64,000 nucleotides of DNA from CAYYNP01 sp964472545 (lineage in GTDB: Bacteria > Planctomycetota > Planctomycetia > Pirellulales > Thermoguttaceae), in contig CAYYNP010000007.1 of NCBI GenBank assembly GCA_964472545.1, forward strand, positions 1 through 64,000, given 5' to 3'. Under the pieces are notes generated by a model. That model searched no databases and had not been told where the DNA came from. It saw nothing but the letters and a program-made list of their open reading frames with translations. Numbering within the stretch: position 1 is the stretch's first letter; each line of letters begins with the position of its first letter. Position numbers and translations under genes: made by a program. Below are positions 33,292-40,647 of the stretch, one piece after another.

Positions 33292-33771
33292 CTAGATCGG
33301 CCCCCGGTCCTTCCCCAATTGTCCCGGACGATCACTGTCGACGTCGTACCGCTGGCGTTCGCCGTGCGGACCCTCTTTGACGCGTTTCACGTCCCGCTTC
33401 TGTAAACCGGCCCGCTCCATCAACGACTTGCCGAAGATGTCGGCGTCGGACGGATCCGGCGGCGGCGGGCCCACGGCCCCCAGATCGACCGGCGAGTATA
33501 CCACCTTGTACTTATGCCGGGCGATCGAGAGAACGTCGTTCGGATCGATCCGCTTCTCCTTCACCCGCGCGCCGTTGACCCGAACACCGTTGCGGCTGTC
33601 GAGGTCGCGGACTTGCCAATAGCCCGCATTGATGGTCAACTGGCAGTGATGGGCCGAGACGTTCGAGAACCGCAGCACGATATCGCAACTCTCGCGCCGC
33701 CCGACCAATAACTCCCGGCGCAGCAAGGGGATGGGGTCTCCACCGCCCAGCGGGATCAGTTCACCATACAT
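33292..33771 (-). CDS. FHA-domain protein
   Basis: 159 residues. A single forkhead-associated domain covers about 18-90: LLVGRRESCDIVL, SNVSAHHCQLTI and LDSRNGVRVNG carry the conserved Gly-Arg, Ser-His and Asn residues that bind phosphothreonine. The C-terminus is charged and probably disordered. FHA proteins read out Ser/Thr kinase signals; the window encodes two such kinases, though neither is adjacent. It has no signal peptide. Confidence 0.88.
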   Translation of the reverse strand: MYGELIPLGGGDPIPLLRRELLVGRRESCDIVLRFSNVSAHHCQLTINAGYWQVRDLDSRNGVRVNGARVKEKRIDPNDVLSIARHKYKVVYSPVDLGAVGPPPPDPSDADIFGKSLMERAGLQKRDVKRVKEGPHGERQRYDVDSDRPGQLGKDRGPI

Positions 33772-33852
33772 CGCAACCGCCCTCGCGTCATCACGGGGTT
33801 TACGGCCATGACCATTCGCAGGCCGATTACTTAAGTCTACCGGGACCTCGAA

Positions 33853-34842
33853 TTGCAGTCAATCGGACGTCCCCAACGCATGCCCATACCACCCCCCTGG
33901 AAGACCGCCGGTTTGCTGTGGCTAAGCCGCAGCTTCTTCTTCCGACAGCATTTCGGCCTCCCCGTGTGGAAAGTCAGCGTCGACGCCGGACTCGGCTGCC
34001 CGAATCGCGACGGCACGTTGGCCACCGGCGGCTGTGTCTTCTGCGATCCGGCCAGTTTCAGCCCTTCGCGGCGGCGCGAGGCCATACCAATCACCCGGCA
34101 GATCGACGAGGGCATCCGGCAACTCAAATCGCGGCGCAACGCCGAACGATTCGTGGCCTACTTCCAGCCGGGCACCAACACCTACACAACACCGCAACGA
34201 CTGCGCGAGGTGTACGACCAAGCCATCGCCCACCCGGAAGTCGTCGGGCTGATCGTCGGCACCCGGCCGGATTGCCTCGACGACGAGGTGCTCGATCTGC
34301 TGGGCGAGTTCTCCCAGCGAACCTGGCTGTCGATTGAATTGGGGCTGCAATCGATTCACGACGAATCGCTGCGATGGATGCATCGCGGCCACCGCTACGA
34401 CGCCTTTCCGGATGCCGTCCGGCGCGCCCGGCTGCGAGGGCTGAACATCGGGGCGCACGTGATCCTCGGACTGCCGGGCGAGTCGCCTCAGCAGACGGCG
34501 GCCACGGCTCGGGAACTGGCCAGGCTGGAGATCGACTCCGTCAAGCTCCACAATCTGCACGCCGTCCGCAATACGCCGCTGGCGGAGATGGTCCGCGACG
34601 GCCGGGTGCGGCTGCCGGAATTCCGAGAATACGTCGCCCGGGCCGTCGACTTCCTCGAATTGCTGCCGGAGGATTGCGTTGTCGACCGCCTCAGCGGCGA
34701 CGCCCCGGCCGAGTACCTCATCGGCCCCACTTGGTGCCTCGATAAATCGTCCGTCCGCAACGCCATCGAGGCCGAATTCCAGCAGCGAGGCACGTGTCAA
34801 GGTTCTCATCACAAAGCCGTGACCGGTGGTCGCGACCGGTAG
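33853..34842 (+). CDS. Radical SAM protein, TIGR01212/YhcC-like
   Basis: 329 residues. The iron-sulfur cluster Cys residues lie in CPNRDGTLATGGCVFC, the spaced Cys pattern of the TIGR01212 (YhcC) family. Further conserved blocks are YFQPGTNTYT, VGLIVGTRPDCLDDE, LSIELGLQSIHDESL and VHVILGLPGES-like (GAHVILGLPGES). YhcC-type proteins are radical SAM enzymes of unsettled substrate; a role in RNA or cofactor modification is suspected. Alternative starts exist at the N-terminus. It ends 121 bases before the RNase P RNA gene. Confidence 0.9.
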   Translation: MQSIGRPQRMPIPPPWKTAGLLWLSRSFFFRQHFGLPVWKVSVDAGLGCPNRDGTLATGGCVFCDPASFSPSRRREAIPITRQIDEGIRQLKSRRNAERFVAYFQPGTNTYTTPQRLREVYDQAIAHPEVVGLIVGTRPDCLDDEVLDLLGEFSQRTWLSIELGLQSIHDESLRWMHRGHRYDAFPDAVRRARLRGLNIGAHVILGLPGESPQQTAATARELARLEIDSVKLHNLHAVRNTPLAEMVRDGRVRLPEFREYVARAVDFLELLPEDCVVDRLSGDAPAEYLIGPTWCLDKSSVRNAIEAEFQQRGTCQGSHHKAVTGGRDR

Positions 34843-34963
34843 AGCGTTGATTGCAGCGAATCAAGCGCTGGTGGTGCGTGGGTGGGTTGCCCCTGCTGCC
34901 GGGCGCGATCGCCGATCGCGGCTTTTTGCTTTCCTTTTTGCAGAAATCGCCTATCCTATCTTA

Positions 34964-35428
34964 CGGTTCGGAGTGGACCGGATGGCCGCTGGCCGGCAAT
35001 CTGTCGAGCCGCCATATCGGCTCCCAGACGGATCCGGCGAGAGGAAAGTCCGGGCTGCGCAGGACGCGGTGATGGGTAACGCCCACCGGCCGTGAGGCCA
35101 GGGAAAGTGCAACAGAAAGCAAACCGCCTCGCGGGCGCTTTTGCCCGCGCGGTAAGGGTGAAACGGTGAGGTAAGAGCTCACCAGCAGGCTGGGTGACCA
35201 GTCTGGCTAGGCAAACCCCACCGGCAGCAAGGTCAAACAGGGAGAAGTGGCCACGGCCGGCGGCATCGTCCGCCCGACCGTGCCCGCGGGCTGGTCCGGC
35301 CCGCCACCGACTCCCGGGTGGACTGCTGGAGGAGTCGAGTAATCGGCTTCCTAGAGAAATGGCCATCGCCCCCTTCCCTTCATCCGTTAGGGGGTACAGA
35401 ACCCGGCTTACAGGTCCGCTCCGAACCG
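34964..35428 (+). ncRNA. rnpB: RNase P RNA (class A type)
   Basis: The core GAGGAAAGTCCGGGCT at 35040-35055 and AGGGAAAGTGCAACAGAAAG shortly after are signatures of RNase P RNA. The universally conserved block ending in TACAGAACCCGGCTTACAGG closes it near 35412. The ends pair: CGGTTCGGAGTGGACC at the 5' end with GGTCCGCTCCGAACCG at the 3' end (helix P1). About 465 bases, longer than the ~380 of E. coli, mainly through GC-rich helices near 35125-35150 and 35255-35330. It is the catalytic RNA that trims tRNA 5' leaders. Confidence 0.97.
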
Positions 35429-35458
35429 TTTTCTTGGTTGGCCTGCCCGATACGTTCC

Positions 35459-35845
35459 CTACAACTCCGACGGAACCATCTCCTCGTCGATGATCTGCAG
35501 CAGCTTCGAGACGCACAGCTTGTTCATGCTGGTGCGGTGTTCGTGGGCCTCGACCCGCAACGCATCGTGTAGGCTCTTCGGTAGCCGGACCGTGACCACA
35601 CGAATCGGGTCGTCGGGGTCCGACGCGGCCGGCCCCCGTTTGCGCAACGAGTTGAGCGTCTGCTGGAGATGACGGTAGGTCTCGGTTGTCTCGAACTCCG
35701 CCAGCAATTCGCGCGTGGGAAAACACCGGCGGACGATGCCGCGAAGGCCTAGTGTTTCGCGGTAGAACGTAATCCAATCGGGGGTCTTGGCGAGAACGTC
35801 TGAAATCGCATGCTCGACCTCCTGTTGTCTCTCGGTGACGGTCAT
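35459..35845 (-). CDS. RHH-domain protein, HicB/Arc-like C-terminus
   Basis: 128 residues. The C-terminal ~45 residues form a ribbon-helix-helix motif (VVTVRLPKSLHDALRVEAHE then MNKLCVSKLLQII), as in Arc, HicB and CopG. The N-terminal 75 residues (FYRETLGLRGIVRRCFPTRE) have no recognised domain. AGGAGA lies 6 bases before the ATG. RHH proteins usually bind DNA as dimers, often as antitoxins; no obvious toxin gene is next to it. It ends facing the RNase P gene. Confidence 0.75.
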   Translation of the reverse strand: MTVTERQQEVEHAISDVLAKTPDWITFYRETLGLRGIVRRCFPTRELLAEFETTETYRHLQQTLNSLRKRGPAASDPDDPIRVVTVRLPKSLHDALRVEAHEHRTSMNKLCVSKLLQIIDEEMVPSEL

Positions 35846-36566
35846 CCGTGTCTCCTGATCGGGGTGAATCTCTGGGTCTTACGGGGTCGTCTTTCGAGGT
35901 GACGACCCGCGTAGATACTCACCGCGAGTCAAGGGCTCGCCGTAAGCCGATGCAATGCAAGCACTTGCGCCACCGAAAGCACCGTGCGTAAACAACAGGC
36001 ACCCCTGCGCGCACTGCGAGCATGCCTATTTCTTGTGCAACCAAGGGACTCGTATTCCCTAAGTGTCCAGTCCGCGGCAACACTTGTCGTGGCGCTGTCA
36101 TGGCACATCCACCCCAACAGCCGCGAGCAGCCCGCCAGCACACTGCGGCGAACTGCGGGCCGGTCAGCGTGAACGATCAGCTCGCCCGTCGCGTCTAAAC
36201 GCAAGACGCGACAGACCGAACCGCGGGCCCGATCGGGCCGTAACGAAGATCAGAGCGTGGATACCCCAAGAAGTGGACACCCCCGAGAACCGACGCCGTT
36301 GCCCAGACCGGCCCTAAGGATGAGCGGGCCGCCGCGCTGGGAAGTGACGCATCGCCGACCGCAACGCGAGACAGCCAGATCGATTGATTGACGATACCGT
36401 CTGTGGCGAGTAAAATAGACAGTTTGGGCGGCAGGCTGTTCTCGTTTGTTTGGGCGTTCGCCCCAGTTGATATCTGAGCCGAGGTCTTCCGCGGCGGCGG
36501 AGCGCGACGCAACCGTTCTGGGGGGTGTTCCCCGAGCTTGCTCCTATTGGAGACCGTCAAGGTTCG
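35846..36566. other. Intergenic region upstream of a receptor kinase
   Basis: About 720 bases with no convincing gene on either strand. The right part contains a strong promoter-like sequence (36388-36416), leaving ~150 bases of leader before the kinase. The rest shows nothing recognised. Confidence 0.6.
36388..36416 (+). promoter_or_regulatory. Candidate sigma-70 promoter of receptor kinase
   Basis: TTGACG, 17 bases, TAAAAT: five of six matches in each hexamer at ideal spacing. Predicted start is ~145 bases before the kinase ATG. Seen by eye only. Confidence 0.6.
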
Positions 36567-39353
36567 ATGAGCGACAGCGCCTCGAGTAGCCGACTTCCAC
36601 ACACCACTCCACTCGCCGGCGACGCGCCGCAGGGGAGTTCGGGAAGGCTGCGCGCTGAAGGGCCGGTCGAGCCGGTGCTCTCCATGGCGGACGACGACCA
36701 ACCGACGATCATCTCCCACGAAGCGCCCTTGCCCACCGAGGCCCTCCCCGATTCCACGCATCGCATCCTCCAGGGCAAAGTGAAGCCGGGCGACCGCCTG
36801 GAGCATTTCGAGTTGGTCCGCTACATCGGCGGGGGTGGCATGGGCCGGGTCTTCTGTGCGGTGGATACGCGTCTGGCGAGGACCGTGGCATTGAAGATCC
36901 TCTCGGTGGATCAGGCCCGCGACGAAGAGACCCTGCTGCGATTCCAGAACGAGGCCCAATCGGCGGCCCGGCTCGACCACGACAACATCGCCCAGGTGTT
37001 CCACGTCGGCGAAGATCGAGGCCTGCACTACATCGTCTTCGAGTACGTCGAGGGCGTGAACATCCGGGCCTTGGTCGAACAAAAGGGGCCCCTGCCGCTG
37101 GCCGAAGCGATCAGCTATTCGCTGCAGATTGCCGAAGCCCTGGCCCACGCGGCCGGCCGCGAAGTGGTCCATCGGGACATCAAGCCGTCGAACGTGCTGA
37201 TCACGCCCGAGGGACGCGTCAAGCTGATCGACATGGGCCTGGCGCGGTTGCGCCGGGTGGCCAAAGCAGAGGACGACCTGACGGCCAGCGGCGTGACGCT
37301 GGGTACCTTCGACTACATTTCGCCCGAGCAAGCCCGCGACCCCCGCAACGCGGACGTCCGCAGCGACATCTACTCGCTCGGCTGTACGTTGTTCTACATG
37401 CTCGCCGGGCGTCCGCCGTTTCCCGAGGGTACCGTGTTGCAGAAGCTCTTGCAGCACCAAGGCGACCGTCCGCCCGACATTCGCGAGTATCGCCCCGAGT
37501 TGCCCGAGGAGGTGACCCGGGTGTTGCGACGCATGATGGCCAAAGACCCGCGGCACCGCTACCGTTTTCCGGCCGAATTGGTCGACGACCTGCTGCTGCT
37601 GGCCGAACACGTCGGTCTGCAGCCGATCGGCCCCAGCGGGCGGTTCCTGGTGGTCCATCGCGAGCCGCGGATTTCGCCGCTGCAGCGCCACTTGCCGTGG
37701 ATCGCTCCGATCGTGACGTTGATCTGTGTGGTGGTATTGCTGGAGTTCTTCTCGCGCGGGGCCGACCCCGTACCGCCCCCGCAAGGCCCCGAAGCCGTGG
37801 TTGGGGGCCCGTCCCAGCCGGCGGGCGTTACACCGACCGTGACCGCCACGACCCAGAAGACGCCTGGCGGCGTCGATCCGGCACCGCCGACGGGCAACGG
37901 CGGTTCGCCCCACGTCACGGTGACGAACCCCAATCCGCAACGCCCTCCCGAACCCGCTCCCGGCCCGACACCGGATCCGCCGAGCATCGCACAACCGACG
38001 AACCCGCTATCGGCCCTGGCGGGCCACGATCCTAGCGAAAACGGCCTGGAGCCGCCGACGATTGGAGGCGGCCTGGCGATCGGACCGGAAACCACCGGTT
38101 TGTTGAGTGTGGTCGACAACGTGGACGCCCCCTCCAGCGGCATCAGCGGGGCGGTGCTTCCGCCGACGCGGGTGGGACCGGCCGTCGATCCCTCCCCAAC
38201 GCGGACCGGTCCGCTGGTGGTCACCGAAGCGGTCTCGGCAGAGAACGAGTTCGCTTCGCTGAGCGCCGCGTGTAGCGTGGCGGTCGACGGCGACGTGATC
38301 GAGTTGCACTACGACGGACGGCTCGACGAGAGCCCCATCACGCTGGCCAACCTTAAGGTCAGGATCGAGGCCGGCGAAAACTACCGCCCGGTGATCGTCT
38401 TTCGGCCCGACGAAGATTCGGCCGGTCCGGCCAAACCGACCGGAAGCATGTTTCTGCTGACCGACGGCCGGTTGGAGATCGCCAACGTGGCGTTGGAGTT
38501 CCGTGTGCCGGCGGACGTTCCGGCCGAGAGTTGGTCGTTGTTCGAGGTTCGCCGCGGTCAGACCGTGCGGCTGGAGGAGTGTTCGCTGTCGATCCACAAC
38601 GCAAACGGCTCGCAGACAACGCGTCACAAAGACGTCGCGTTCTTCCGCGCCAGATCGTCTCCGGGAGCCGATCCGGCGCCGCCCGACGGAGGTCCGACCG
38701 CCACGCCGGCGGTGAAGCTCGATCTGGACGACTGCATTGTGCGCGGGGAAGCTGCGTTGCTGCGCACCGCCGACCTGCAACCGGTACACCTGAACTGGGA
38801 GAACGGACTGCTGGTGACCACGGGGCGGTTTCTCACGGCCGACGGCGCAGACGCCCCGGCGAAGCCCGACGACCGGATCGAGATCGACCTGCGAGACGTG
38901 ACCGCCCGGATGCAGGGCGGATTCTGCCGCTTCGACGCCGGCACGCCGGTCACGCCCCATCTCTTGCCCGCACAAATCCGCTGCACGAACTCGATCTTGA
39001 TCGGCACTGCCGCCGCCCCGCTGATCGAGCAGCACGGTGTCGACGGCCCGGTCGGTCTTCGGCAGCATATCGCCTACTTCGGCGAAGAGGTCTTCTATCA
39101 GGACTTCGCCGATTTCTGGCACGTCGGCGATCTCGATGGAGAGTTGCTCGAGCAGCCGAAGGATTTCGCTGGCTGGAAATCGCACTGGGGTTCGGAAGAC
39201 GAGTTCCTCCCGCGGCTCGACGAGGTCGTTTGGCAGGAGTTGCCCGAGGCGACGCGCCCCTGCCACGCCCATACGCCGGCCGACTACACGCCCACCAACG
39301 GCTGCAACGCCGGTTTCCGTGCCGACCGGCTGCCCGAGTTGCCCGTGCCGTAG
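36567..39353 (+). CDS. Transmembrane Ser/Thr protein kinase with beta-helix-like ectodomain
   Basis: 928 residues from the ATG at 36567; an in-frame GTG at 36525 is less likely. A disordered 75-residue start leads to a Hanks-type kinase at about 80-340: glycine loop GGGGMGRV, Lys110, HRDIKPSN (202-209), and DMG (222-224) in place of DFG, then SPEQARDP. A membrane helix spans ~374-397 (WIAPIVTLICVVVLLEFF). A proline-rich linker follows, then a ~380-residue beta-rich region (LSVVDNV..., VIELHYDGRLDESPI) resembling right-handed beta-helix/DUF1565 folds, facing the periplasm. It would phosphorylate proteins in response to an outside cue. DMG is seen in some active kinases. Confidence 0.9.
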   Translation: MSDSASSSRLPHTTPLAGDAPQGSSGRLRAEGPVEPVLSMADDDQPTIISHEAPLPTEALPDSTHRILQGKVKPGDRLEHFELVRYIGGGGMGRVFCAVDTRLARTVALKILSVDQARDEETLLRFQNEAQSAARLDHDNIAQVFHVGEDRGLHYIVFEYVEGVNIRALVEQKGPLPLAEAISYSLQIAEALAHAAGREVVHRDIKPSNVLITPEGRVKLIDMGLARLRRVAKAEDDLTASGVTLGTFDYISPEQARDPRNADVRSDIYSLGCTLFYMLAGRPPFPEGTVLQKLLQHQGDRPPDIREYRPELPEEVTRVLRRMMAKDPRHRYRFPAELVDDLLLLAEHVGLQPIGPSGRFLVVHREPRISPLQRHLPWIAPIVTLICVVVLLEFFSRGADPVPPPQGPEAVVGGPSQPAGVTPTVTATTQKTPGGVDPAPPTGNGGSPHVTVTNPNPQRPPEPAPGPTPDPPSIAQPTNPLSALAGHDPSENGLEPPTIGGGLAIGPETTGLLSVVDNVDAPSSGISGAVLPPTRVGPAVDPSPTRTGPLVVTEAVSAENEFASLSAACSVAVDGDVIELHYDGRLDESPITLANLKVRIEAGENYRPVIVFRPDEDSAGPAKPTGSMFLLTDGRLEIANVALEFRVPADVPAESWSLFEVRRGQTVRLEECSLSIHNANGSQTTRHKDVAFFRARSSPGADPAPPDGGPTATPAVKLDLDDCIVRGEAALLRTADLQPVHLNWENGLLVTTGRFLTADGADAPAKPDDRIEIDLRDVTARMQGGFCRFDAGTPVTPHLLPAQIRCTNSILIGTAAAPLIEQHGVDGPVGLRQHIAYFGEEVFYQDFADFWHVGDLDGELLEQPKDFAGWKSHWGSEDEFLPRLDEVVWQELPEATRPCHAHTPADYTPTNGCNAGFRADRLPELPVP

Positions 39354-39481
39354 GTTGCGGCGCGATGGAACGCCGCCGTTTCGAGTGTTAGAATGTGCGT
39401 CGACGGGCGTACGCTCCACGCCGGCCACGGCGTTGTCGACTTCCCCCGGCGTTACCCTACCCCATTACAGAGGACCGAGAT

Positions 39482-40414
39482 ATGCAACTTCGACCGAAAT
39501 CCCGCGCCGACTACCGGCGGCTGGTGGCCGCCTTGGCGATTCTGTGTGTGGCGTGGCCCGGTTTGTGCGCGATGGCCGGCGAACCCGCGGCGGAGGTCGT
39601 CGTTGAAGATGCCGTCGTAACGGTTCGTCAAGGCACGCGGCCGTTGCTGGAATACCGCTACGCCGAAGTGCCCATGAAGCCTTGCGTCAGCCGCTGGTTC
39701 ACGCCCAATGGCCGCAATATCCTCCGCGATTCGCCGCACGACCACAAACACCACCACGCGATGATGTTCGCGGTGGCCGTCGAGGGCGTCGACTTCTGGT
39801 CGGAAAACGCCGCCTGCGGACGCCAGCAGCATCGTTCGATCGAGCGGCTGCCGGGCGGTTTCGTAGAACAACTATTGTGGACCGCCCCAAACGGCGACCG
39901 GCCGCTGCTGCGCGAGCGCCGCACGATCGTGGTGCGTCGCACCGGAGATGCCGACGTCTCACTGGTGAGTTGGCAGTCGCGACTCGAGCCGCCGCCGGGC
40001 AAACCGTCGGTCACGCTGACCGGTGCCCACTACTTCGGCCTGGGGCTGCGATTCGTCGAATCGATGGATAAGGTCGGCCGTTTCTTCAACGCCGACGGCA
40101 AGCCGGGCGAGGTGGTCCGCGGTGAGGAGCGGCTGGTCCGCTCGCGGTGGTGTGCCTACACCGCGCCGGTCGACGGCAAGCCGGTCACCGTGGCCGTCTT
40201 CGACCATCCCAAGAATGTCCGCCATCCGGCCACCATTTTCACCATGCCGCAACACTTCGCCTACCTGGCGGCGACGCTGAATCTCTGGAAGGAGCCGATG
40301 AAAGTGGAGGCCGGCGAGCCGCTTACGTTGAACTACGGTGTGGCGCTGTGGGACGGCGAGGTGGAGGCGGCGACGGTGGAGAAGGTGTATCGGGAGTGGG
40401 CTGGGGGAGAGTGA
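39482..40414 (+). CDS. DUF6807 (PmoA-like) exported protein
   Basis: 310 residues. AGAGG lies seven bases before the ATG. A Sec signal peptide (LAILCVAWPGLCAMAG) precedes a beta-sandwich family protein: VSRWFTPNGRNILRDSPHDH, KHHHAMMFAVAVEGVDFW, and a final LTLNYGVALWDG. These blocks are typical of DUF6807, found widely in planctomycetes and verrucomicrobia beside sugar-degradation genes. The His-rich SPHDHKHHH suggests a metal or active site. Function is unknown; the PmoA label in databases is only historical. Confidence 0.82.
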   Translation: MQLRPKSRADYRRLVAALAILCVAWPGLCAMAGEPAAEVVVEDAVVTVRQGTRPLLEYRYAEVPMKPCVSRWFTPNGRNILRDSPHDHKHHHAMMFAVAVEGVDFWSENAACGRQQHRSIERLPGGFVEQLLWTAPNGDRPLLRERRTIVVRRTGDADVSLVSWQSRLEPPPGKPSVTLTGAHYFGLGLRFVESMDKVGRFFNADGKPGEVVRGEERLVRSRWCAYTAPVDGKPVTVAVFDHPKNVRHPATIFTMPQHFAYLAATLNLWKEPMKVEAGEPLTLNYGVALWDGEVEAATVEKVYREWAGGE

Positions 40415-40415
40415 G

Positions 40416-40447
40416 GGGGTGACGGGGTGACGGGGTGACGGGGTGAC
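40416..40447. repeat. 8-bp tandem repeat, four units
   Basis: Four copies of GGGGTGAC begin two bases after the stop codon of the DUF6807 gene and run into repeat copy D. Confidence 0.9.
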
Positions 40448-40453
40448 GGGGGA

Positions 40454-40540
40454 GGGGTGGCTGGGGCAAAGCGCAGCGGTGCCCTAGTGAACTTGGGAGC
40501 GGGGCGACTACGGCGCCGGCGTGCTCTGCTCCAGCCGCCC
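40454..40540. repeat. Interspersed inverted repeat, copy D (right arm decayed)
   Basis: Left arm 40454-40486 (GGGGTGGCTGGGGCAAAGCG...) matches copies A-C closely. The right arm at about 40515-40540 is diverged (GTGCTCTGCTCCAGCCGCCC). It lies between two genes that end facing each other. Confidence 0.7.
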
Positions 40541-40647
40541 ATCCGTCCCGTTGGCACGATCATAGAGACGAGCGAGAGTACAACGTGTGTAGTTCGCGCC
40601 GTTTGGACCTTGCACAAACTGCCAGTGCCCTTTCTCCAGTTCCTGCG

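Noticed and set aside
36525..36566. GTG at 36525 as kinase 1 start
   Set aside because: The extension is short, Pro-rich and unsupported; the ATG at 36567 follows an AAGG, though the choice is not certain.
36195..37994. A 599-codon minus-strand open frame
   Set aside because: It mirrors the receptor kinase. No recognisable domain and Arg/Gln-rich translation.
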